Source: Ziziphus jujuba (lineage: Eukaryota > Streptophyta > Magnoliopsida > Rosales > Rhamnaceae). From it: a DNA stretch of 64,000 nt. The notes beneath the pieces are model-generated. The model was not told the DNA's origin, did not search any database, and saw only the letters and a program-made list of their open reading frames with translations. Position numbers and translations under genes: made by a program. How positions within the stretch are numbered: the stretch's first letter is position 1; every line of letters begins with the position of its first letter. The DNA lies in contig NC_083389.1 of NCBI RefSeq assembly GCF_031755915.1, forward strand, positions 16,671,001 through 16,735,000. The letters are read 5' to 3'. This document shows, in pieces, positions 55,391 through 64,000 of the stretch.

Positions 55391-55490
55391 GGTTAAAATA
55401 GATATTGAGGGGTAAAAAAAAAAAAAATATCAAATGAGGGGGCAAAAATCGTTAACCTCGTCCCTATGAGGGTATTGGGCCAAATTCCTC
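55391..55490 (-). repeat. MULE right terminal inverted repeat
   Basis: Reverse complement of the left terminal repeat with about 10 differences and small T-run length changes. Its outer end is GAGGAATTTGGCCC on the - strand. Confidence 0.88.
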
Positions 55491-55499
55491 TTAATTATA
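55491..55499. repeat. MULE target-site duplication, right copy
   Basis: TTAATTATA, identical to 36877-36885, immediately outside the right inverted repeat. Confidence 0.9.
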
Positions 55500-56347
55500 T
55501 GATTGGTCAGGCCCAATGTATAAGTTTCATGGGTTGTGTCCACGGACTCCTATGCAGATCTGAAAGTTCCCATTGTTGACATGAAAAACTTAATGGTATG
55601 ATTAAGCCCTTTTTTTCTTTTTCTTTTCTTTTCTTTTTTTTTTTTTGGGTGATACTATCTGGAATGTCCTTTTAAGCATGAAAAAACTTTACTTTATATA
55701 TTAATGTTCCTCTTGAACGAGACCGAAAAGGTCCAATTCCCTTTTCAGTTACTAATTTCCACGAAGAATTGATCAAAATGTGCACATACTGAGGAAAGAA
55801 AGCGTTGTGAAAAAATGGAGAGAAAAAGAAAACAAATGAGGAAGAGAATCGGAAGGAGAATTAGGAAAAGATGATGAAAATCCATGGTAGCGGATGCTGA
55901 ATGCTGGTGTGTATAAGTAGCTACGGCTTAAATGGTGGGTATATGGATATCCAATTGCATGTAGTTTGAATGCTTTTTTACCTAAAAAATTTAATAAAAA
56001 ATGCAGTTTGAATGGTTAGTACATTGGAGATTTGAATTCGTTATCCTTACTTAAAAAAATAAACAAATAAATAGTTTTGCCATTGAACTATAGAATTTGA
56101 ATAAAATTTTACTTCTTTATCTTTTATAATTATGGAGATAAGAGATTCCAAAAAAAGTTAATTTTCCTATACTAATTTTATTTTTATTTTGACTTCCATA
56201 TCACTTTATGAATATAAATATATATTTACTTTTCTTGTCCACGTTAAATAATAACTTCCCATAAAATTGTTTTCTAGCTAGTTATTGTTATAGTTTCACT
56301 CAAATAGACAACCAATATAAACAACACGTCCAAAATTAACGTTTTTT

Positions 56348-56381
<34 letters not shown>

Positions 56382-56786
56382 CTGAAAGAAAACAAATGAA
56401 AGTAAATTGTTTGCTTTCCACGGTGGTCAATCACCATAAACATTAGTAAATAGTTTCTGTATTTAAAACTAGTTGAGACGGAAAAGACGAAAGTGGTAGA
56501 GAGGATTTTATAGTCGCACAGAGAGAACAGACCAATAGCAAAGCTACCATTTCTCTATTAATGGTATGAGTTTGAATCCCATTTCCAAATGAACAAAAGA
56601 CTTTGTAAAAGGTTAGGTCTATAAAAGTATATACGACAAGGTGAGTAAAATAATTGATCTTTTGACTTTTATTTATTTATTTTGATTCTTATATATTATT
56701 TCATAAATTAGGATCTATACTAAAAATATATATATATATATATATATGGATTTTACCTCTCTTTGATGAGGGAATGAATAAGTTTA
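55500..56786. other. Intergenic DNA, displaced upstream flank
   Basis: This sequence adjoined the promoter of the 90-residue gene (34931-36719) before the MULE insertion. It begins TGATTGGTCAGGCCCAATG. AT-rich, with (TA)n at 56349-56377 and T-runs near 55610-55645. No gene recognised. Confidence 0.5.
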
Positions 56787-57711
56787 GGTTTGTTTGGTAC
56801 GTGGGATATGATTGGATTGAAATTAGGATTGGAATTGAAATTGAGATTAGATGGGATAAGAATTAATTTCAATTTTGTGTTTGGCGTCAATTGGATAGGA
56901 TTATTTTATATATATATATATATATATATAATTATTATTATTAAAATGGATATAAGCTTATTTTTGGAAACAAAACATGAACTTAAATTATAATATAACT
57001 TATTGATATTTGAATTAAACAAAATGATTTAAATTAAATAAGTTCAATATAAAAAATATATAAGTATTATATTTAATTATCTTTAAAAAAATTTTAAACA
57101 GAGAAAAAAGAACAAGAGGAACAAAAAAAAAAAAGCAAATTAAAAAAAGAAAAGAAAGAAATTGAAAGATAAGAAGAAGAAAAGAAAAACTGAACTTAAA
57201 ACTGATGTAATTAAAAAAAGAAAAAGAATAAACAAAGATTAAAATCAAGAAAAAAGAACAAAATTTGAAAAAAAAAAAAAGAACAAAAGATAAAAGAAAG
57301 AAACAAAAACCAAAAAAAAAAAAAAAAAGGAAGATAAAAAATTTAAAAAAAGGATAAATAAGAAAACGGAAGAAAAAAAGAAGAAAAAAAGAAGAAAAAA
57401 AAAAAAAAGGAAGAAAATTTTTTTTGACACTGCTGGAAAAAAACGAAAGAAAGATTTAAAAGATTAAAAAAAAATTAAAAAAAATCTAGAAAAAAATATC
57501 GAAAGAAACAAAGATTTAAAAAAAAAAAAATCAAAAAACAAATTTTGATGAGATAAAATTATGCCACCATTTTATATGGAATAGTTTTATTCTATAGAAG
57601 AAGGACTAATTAATGAGTTGAGAATATTTTAAATCTATAATAAAAGTTGATTCAAACATGGGATTGGACATAATCCTAATCTCAATCTCTATCTTACTTA
57701 TCAAACAGGCC
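56787..57711. mobile_element. Harbinger-type non-autonomous element, 925 bp
   Basis: The left end GGTTTGTTTGGTACG and the right end in reverse complement GGCCTGTTTGATAAG are flanked on both sides by TTA (56784-56786 and 57712-57714), the PIF/Harbinger duplication. Subterminal regions are complementary through ATTGAGATTAG/CTAATCTCAAT words. The interior has no transposase; instead it holds a long purine tract. The ends resemble those of the 7.8-13.8 kb element in type but not in detail. Confidence 0.8.
57090..57540 (+). repeat. Polypurine tract inside the Harbinger-type element
   Basis: About 450 bp in which the + strand is nearly all A and G, with few pyrimidines. It yields spurious Phe/Ser/Leu-rich ORFs on the - strand. 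Such mirror-rich purine runs can form triplex DNA and expand by slippage. Confidence 0.8.
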
Positions 57712-57847
57712 TTAAGAGATGAGATAACGAGAATCGAAACAAGTAGAGCAAAGAAAAAAGGAGTACCACCTTTGCAATCTGGCCCCCTACGATGCTATTG
57801 GCAAAAACTTAGCCCATAAATTCATGGCGTTGAATAAACACCCAGAC

Positions 57848-57928
57848 CCAGTATACATTTCTACCCCCAAAAAAAAAAAAAAAAATTTAATTAAGAAAAG
57901 AAAAAGAAAAGGAAAGGTCCAGTATACA
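57848..57928. repeat. Poly(A) insertion between 10-bp direct repeats
   Basis: CCAGTATACA at 57848-57857 and 57919-57928 flank TTTCTACCCCC, a run of about 17 A, and a further purine-rich stretch ending GGAAAGGT. A 61-bp insert with poly(A) in the + orientation. The CCC-A(n) junction mirrors the T(n)-GGG junctions of other insertions here. Confidence 0.6.
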
Positions 57929-58348
57929 ATGGTTTAACTTGAATGAAGACTACTTAAATAATTATATATATACATCACTAAGCAGCAAGTAGTTAGACTT
58001 GTGGTTAATTAAAAGGGAATTAATATGATTATTTGGTTGTTTAACACTAAAACTAGATTTAACATCATTAGATTCCTCATAATTAATCTCTAAAATGTGT
58101 TTGGCAGCCCCCACTTGTATGTAGATCCTTCTCTTCAAATATTAAACCCTTCTCAAACCACACCTATTAGGATATTTTATTTTAGTATCACTTTACAGGA
58201 TTTAGCAATGATTCTTTCACACCCTCCACCATTCAATTCAATATGTTCTTGTTTTTTTTCTTTCTTCTTATGTATTAATTTATTAATCTTCATTATATCT
58301 TAAAATCCAATGCTTCATTATACATATAACTCAACCATCAGCTTGAGC

Positions 58349-58350
<2 letters not shown>

Positions 58351-58410
<60 letters not shown>
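58351..58410. repeat. (AG)30 microsatellite
   Basis: Sixty bases of uninterrupted AG dinucleotide, expected to be highly length-variable. Confidence 0.97.
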
Positions 58411-58412
<2 letters not shown>

Positions 58413-61400
58413 TAGCTAGGAATTGACAAATATGAAAATTACATGGTAGAGTCTAGATAGAGAAATCAAGGTTTTTTATTTTTATTTTTATTTTCTTAGT
58501 TAAGGTAAAATATATTAATGTGAAAACGAGGATACATCAGTATCTAACCAGGATTTAAGCCACAAGGAGAAATCATGTTTAGATGGAAACCATATTGAAA
58601 ACTTTTCATTCTTAGAAATACAGTACTTTATTGTAAACAGTCGAAACATTCATATTTTCATGGATTTTTTTGTATTAAATTTGGAATAAGGGATTTGAAT
58701 TCTAGATATTTGTGAAATAAAACCGGACGCATAGTTTTGCCACAGGTTATTCCCATGAAGACGATTAGAATTTAGAACTACTCCTTATCAATTAGCAGAA
58801 TTTTTTTGGATACCTAAGAACTCGAAGGGGAAAAGAAAAAAAAAAAAAAAAATTTCTCGATAGCTATGGTGCACTCCATCTAATTGCTCTGGACTAATTT
58901 TTTTTTTTTTAATTATTTTTTTGGTTGTTTTTTTTTTTCTCTCTTTGCAATACGGTTTTATAACCAAAAGAAAGCCCAAAGGATACAACCTACTGGAGGG
59001 AGCTGGCTGAAATGCCACTCTCTTGGGCAGCAAAAAAAGAAAAAATACTAGGAAGAGAGTCTACCGAACCAGTAATATCATTTTTAACACACCAATTACA
59101 GGGCTAGGAAATTATTTATATATTATATAATATATAAATATTATATATATATATATATACACATATATTTATATAATATATAATATATACTGCTTATAGG
59201 AGACTGAATTGATAATATTATACTAATAATTCGTATCAAAATTATGGGATTTTCTAAGCTTTATTTAATTGGATTAAACAAGAGATCCTTAATATAATAA
59301 TTTTAAACTTATCCTGGTAAAAGATTGATTGAATATATATTAGAAAACCAAAATTTTCTTGGTAGTTTATTAGACAACCAAAGTGAAGAATCAATTTTCA
59401 TATCCTAGAGAAGCACAGTGAAATCGAATTATAAATCAAAGAATATTGCTACAAAATGTTGAATCTTTTGAAGTGCTTTGTATAACGATTTGTAAGAACA
59501 TCAGTAAATACAAGATGTGACTTTCTATTATATGTTAGCAAAATTTTTGTCCCCTACTCGTTTTGGTTTAAGGGGTTTCACGTTGCGAGTATAACTAGTT
59601 CCAACTAAATAAATATTCATTGTGATCTCATTTTCTTGTGAAGGCTAATTTTGGTATGCACCATAGTTTTATGATGAAAACAGTATCTTTTGCTTGCACA
59701 TTATTATATATATATATTATTCACTACAGTAAAATTTCTTTATAGTTATATTGTTGAGACCAAATTAATTTTGTAATTATAAAAAGATTATAACTTAAAG
59801 AAGACATTTTTTAAGAAATATTCCACATATAGTTTATTTTAATATTTAAATATAATTTTGAAAAATTAGAAATACTTTGATAATTGTATCATTAGAATTT
59901 TTTTTATCAAACTTTAAATTATTTTAAAGGATAAAATTTAAAATTGCGTTACTAATTTATTTGAGTCTTTTTGTAAACTACTAGAATTCAATATGCATGT
60001 ACAAAGTGAAACCCGCTAATCACATAAGTTTAAACCATTAATGTATTTTGAAGCGGTACAAATGTTGATAAAAAAAAAAAAAAAATCTTGATAGTTAATC
60101 ATTAGGTTCGGTTTTATTATGTGAGCATACTAGTATATATGTATATATACAAGTTACTCATATAAAAAAAAAACCAGGCCAAAGCCAACATGCAAATAGT
60201 AGGGTATGAGAGGAAATTTAATTAATTTTTTTTTTTTTTTGGGGATGCAATCAACTCAATTGTTTGAAAAAAGTTTCACAAGAGAAAATGAAAAATTCAA
60301 ATGGCCGGAAATCACTCGCGAAAAGCTAATAAGCAGCATGACCTTTGACCGATCAAAAGGTAATTTTAATTCCCCTTGTTTTGGTGGAAGGTGGTAGCTA
60401 AGCTATAGTGACTCCTTTTGGTGGATCTCAAAACGATTTTCATCAACAACACAAAATCATGTTGAAATGGACTTCTCGAATATCTGTATCCAAGCATCTA
60501 CTCTCTTCCTTCTCTTTCTAATAATCTCTCTAATTCTTTTTTCCTTTCCTTTTTTTTTTTTTCTCCCCACATCCTCCAATCAATAATTTCCTCTCCAACT
60601 TCGTCGGTGAATGTGTTACTTACGTATATCAATGACCCCCCAAATCCAACCAAATCTATTCCTCATCATAATCTGATTCTCTTTGTGGATCAGTCCTTCG
60701 TGCTTTCAAATCATTTGTATATGTGCTATATTCCTGTTCCCAAATTGTCAACCTAAAAAATCTTTTTTTTTTTTTTTGTGGTGAAATAATGGATGATTTT
60801 GACCTTGTTTCTTTATATATATATATATATATATGACCTTATTGAGCTCTCAAAGGTACAACCATAATTTTTGGTTTTGCAATGAATCTTATTCAGACAT
60901 AAAACAAAAAGCATTGTTATATATACATATATGATAAAGATCATGTTCGCATTGTCCTCAATCAATGGACAATTCAACCTCAAAAAAAACAAATTTCTTT
61001 TTTGAACAAGTTGAGAGAAACAAAAGTGGGGTCAAGAGCAAATCTCTAGTACTGGAATTTGTTTTGGAAAATCTTACTAGCACCCTTTCATTCTTGCATC
61101 AATTAAGGAATCAAAAAAATACCAAACTCAACAAACAAAAAGAAAAAAAATCATGTTTTTGGTTTGTGTAAAAGCAGCAGCATTTTGACTCTCCAATGAG
61201 CTATCTATGATAGTACAAGATGTAAATATAAAGCGAGAAAAAAACTCATATCCACGTGGCTAGGACCCAGTTTGCCACCTGTAGAGTCCTTTACTTTCAC
61301 GCCTACAATTCAACTGGTACTGGAGGAGGTGAAAAATGAAAAAAGAAAAGAAAAAGGAAAAAAGAAAAACACAAACCCTGCAGTTAACCAGTTCCTTATA

Positions 61401-62993
61401 GTAGTACTAGTTAGTAATAGACTAATAGTATAACTGCAAATGACAATATATATATATATATAAACAGTTATGATATTTACACAAATTATTATGTACGTCA
61501 CCTAGTTATATACATACATAATTTCAGCTGTATCCATATATAATTAAGCAAAACCTATCATAACATGCCTGTGTAAGTTACTGTAACAAAATTAAGTATA
61601 TATAAGTGTTTTTTTTGGTTCTTTTTGACAAAGTGAGTTGATAGTGTTTGTTTAAGAGGAAAATGGGTGGTTGTACTCATTAGTAACGAATAGAAAAGGA
61701 GGGTGGGGATTTGATTAGTTAAGAGAAAGATTGAAGGCGGTTGTAGAGAGAGCCTTGGCTTGGCTGGCTTTTGGTTCACTTTAATTTGGATGAGAACAGA
61801 AAAGAAAGGTCAAGAAAATGGTATGGATTTGGACAAAAATGTCTCACATCCATGTGCAGCAATGCGCCCCACGTGGGATATGGCATGCGTGTGGGTCTTC
61901 TCCTCCTAGACCTTCTCTGTATTTATTTTTTTAAAAAATAAATGGCAGTTTAGGGAAGGTGTAGCAAACTCATAAAGCCCTCAAAGCTTCCAAGTAAGGA
62001 AAGTAATAGCCGTAAAGGAAATGAAAGCAAAGCATTTAAAAAAAAAAAAAAAATCAAATCCTATATATACACACACACATTGTGTACAGACAAAGATCAA
62101 TATTATTCAACAAAATGGGGCTTTGAAATTTGTTTTTTTTAAAAAAAAAAAAAACAATAAAGCCCTTTGAGAGGGCTTTTTTTTTCGTTCTTTTGGAAAT
62201 TTTATACATTTGTCCTCCTTTTACAGATGAAAAATGTTTTAATTTTAATTTTAGTTTTTTCTTCTTTTCAGTTTTTTGGGTTAAGAAGCTAGGTGGAGAT
62301 GAGCTGGGCGTTAAGGCAAGTAGCTGGCTTTTGTAGAGACCCATCTGCAACACTTTCTCTTATATCACGTGCTTTTTTTTCGATTTTTGGTTTTTGGTTT
62401 TTGATTTTTGATTTTTCTTTGACAGTTAAATGGCCACTTGTGTTTTTCCCTTTTGGAAAAAGAAAAACTTTTACCATTTTAATTGTTTGCATATAATATA
62501 CAGCAATATATAACTGATTAGGGTGTTATAATATACAGCAATACATAGCCGATTAGGGTGTTTTGTTTATATATGTGTGTGTGTGTGTGTGTGTGTTTGA
62601 ATTCTTTTAATTTTCTAGACCAAATATGAACAATAAGCTTGCTTTTCTTCAAACTAAAATCATTTATCAATCTTATTCTCTCATATTTTCTCTTTCTTTT
62701 CGGCCAAATAGATATTCAATTTTTGTCACTTTTTTTTTTTTCTTTTTTTTCTTTTTTTTTTTTCACTTTTCCAACCTCGAGAAGTTCATAATACGTACTG
62801 GGTGTTATTGATAACAGCATAGACCAAAAAAAAAGTGTCAAACTTTGCTAAATCCCACTTTTTCTCCTTTTCTCCTTTTGTCCTCCTTTTTTTTTTTTTT
62901 TTTAAATTATTATTATTATTATTATTTTATGTCCTTTTGTCTTTCTTCTGTGCTATATACTCTCTTCATAAAAAAACCCTAACTCAGAAACCT

Positions 62994-63042
62994 TTTTCCA
63001 ATATCACTTTTTTTTGGTAAAGATTTTCCAATATCACTTTTT
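62994..63042. repeat. Poly(T) insertion between about 17-19-bp direct repeats
   Basis: TTTTCCAATATCACTTT occurs at 62994-63010 and 63024-63040. Between the copies are extra T followed by GGTAAAGA. The insert is only about 11-13 bp, the smallest in the series. Confidence 0.7.
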
Positions 63043-63108
63043 AGGAGAATATAAGGAGAGGATTATAGCCTTTTTCTGCGACAACCTTTTGAATCACTTT
63101 TAGACAAA

Positions 63109-63153
63109 TTGGACAACTTTTTTTTTTTTTTTTGAATATTTTTGGACAACTTT
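63109..63153. repeat. Poly(T) insertion between 12-bp direct repeats
   Basis: TTGGACAACTTT at 63109-63120 and 63142-63153, exact, flanks about 13 T followed by GAATATTT. It lies only 67 bp from the insertion at 62994-63042. Confidence 0.7.
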
Positions 63154-64000
63154 GGCTGTCACATTCAACAGTCAAAACACAGGTATCTAAGTGGGTTTTA
63201 AGGACGAGTAGTTTTTCTTTCACCTTTCATGAAACGAAAGAGGAACCAAGATCATAGTCTTTGTGTGTCTACAACGACTATATATTTATATATATATATA
63301 TATAAATATAAAGAAAAATCGAAAATAATACACAAGTAAAACAAAAGAAAGGTCAGAGAGATATTGCATGCGTTTATGTGGGATGTGTATGAGTTTTTTT
63401 TTTTTTTTTTTTCCTTGTGCTTTGCTGCTCAGAACTTTTAGCAGATCAGTGTGATTTAGAGCAGAGAGCTTTTTGGCAAAAGGAGGTGCTCAGCTTATGA
63501 TATGCAAAAAAGGGATCTTATGAAAAGCTTCTGTTTTTCCTCTCCTTATCTGGGGTTTTGCCACGTGGACCTCCATTGATGCTGAAAATTTAATGGCTTT
63601 CTTTTTTTTTTGGACCTCCCTCCCTTATAATATGGGGAAGAAGTCTACATTTTCATGCAATCCATTGCAATTTTATATGATGAGTGGGAGATTTTTGAAA
63701 ATCTCTCTATATATTCTTGTAAAGATTATTCATACTCCCCCACGACACATATATATATATATATATCAATTTTGCATTGGCATGCACTTCAAACCCATCC
63801 TTAGAGGGAGAAAAGTCAATTTAAAATATTTCAAGAATTTTTAATATTATCTGCTACATTATGTTGCAAATAATTCATGATGGACCCAACCCCAATACAC
63901 AACACAGTTGGGGACGAAAAATTTTCGTACGATCCAATTATTAACCATTTGATCTACTCTATATGTTTATCTTTTTAGGAAGGAAAAAAGGGGAAGATCT

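Larger units (their letters stand above)
36886..55490. mobile_element. 18.6-kb Mutator-like element with Ulp1 gene and captured gene fragments
   Basis: Delimited by inverted ends (left GGGGAATTTGGCCCAATAC, right in reverse complement GAGGAATTTGGCCCAATAC) and a perfect 9-bp duplication. Contents in order: 5' part of a PPR gene (+), nested solo LTR, CTF18 exons (+), NTMC2T5-like exon piece (+), MURA-type transposase (+), palindromic repeat array, and DUF1985/Ulp1 protease gene (-). Convergent transposase and second gene recall MuDR; an Ulp1-like partner recalls the KAONASHI genes of plant MULEs; gene fragments recall Pack-MULEs. Without the nested LTR the element is about 15.6 kb, large for a MULE. 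Both element genes carry lesions, so this copy is probably not autonomous now. Confidence 0.9.
57715..64000. other. AT-rich intergenic DNA at the window end
   Basis: No gene recognised in 6.3 kb. CACGTG-type words lie in slightly GC-richer patches at 61254-61259 (CACGTG in a CCACGTGG context), 61871-61876 and 63561-63566, so parts may be promoter DNA of a gene beyond the window. Between 62500 and 62560 the block ATAATATACAGCAATA is duplicated. ORFs up to 99 codons here are T- or A-run artefacts. Confidence 0.45.

Noticed and set aside
57015..57430. Two Phe-rich - strand ORFs resembling membrane proteins
   Set aside because: They are the complement of the polypurine tract.
62159..62186. AAAGCCCT-TTGAG-AGGGCTTT hairpin followed by a T-run, like a bacterial intrinsic terminator
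   Set aside because: The context is eukaryotic intergenic DNA full of T-runs; no gene ends there.

Overview
The window is nuclear DNA of a flowering plant, almost certainly a eudicot. The evidence is a nine-exon type-B hexokinase with canonical GT-AG introns, a very AT-rich background full of (AT)n and poly(A)/poly(T) tracts, and plant-type PIF/Harbinger and MULE transposons. The species cannot be told from the sequence. No rRNA, tRNA or CRISPR locus was found.

Layout. 1.6-3.5 kb: decayed PIF/Harbinger remnant on the + strand (transposase C-terminus, MYB/SANT-like ORF, and a small ORF with an RNase H1 N-terminal/viroplasmin-like fold plus a membrane helix). 7.80-13.82 kb: second, fuller PIF/Harbinger element on the - strand with a broken transposase and an intact MYB/SANT-like gene, flanked by a diverged direct repeat of about 190 bp. 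15.2-21.5 kb: complete hexokinase gene, - strand. 22-34.9 kb: gene-poor AT-rich DNA with a 439-bp MITE (TAA target duplication) and a GC-richer island near 31.3-31.7 kb. 34.9-36.7 kb: compact three-exon gene for a 90-residue protein of unknown function, - strand. 36.89-55.49 kb: one 18.6-kb Mutator-like element (MULE). 56.79-57.71 kb: Harbinger-type non-autonomous element (TTA duplication) with a polypurine core. 57.7-64 kb: AT-rich intergenic DNA.

The MULE is the main discovery. It is delimited by about 100 bp of inverted repeat at each end and a perfect 9-bp target duplication (TTAATTATA). Left to right it holds the 5' end of a mitochondrial-type PPR gene, a nested 3.0-kb solo LTR, exons of the clamp-loader gene CTF18, part of an exon of an SMP/C2 lipid-transfer gene of the NTMC2T5 type, a MURA-like transposase (one frameshift), a 2.3-kb palindromic array of about 250-bp units, and a convergent DUF1985 plus Ulp1/C48-protease gene (several lesions). 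It therefore combines a MuDR-like two-gene convergent layout with a KAONASHI-like Ulp1 partner and Pack-MULE-like capture of three host genes. It inserted 167 bp upstream of the start codon of the 90-residue gene.

A second pattern runs across the whole window: short poly(T) or poly(A) insertions of about 20-60 bp, each between 10-19 bp direct repeats. They look like extremely 5'-truncated retroposon tails left by target-primed reverse transcription.
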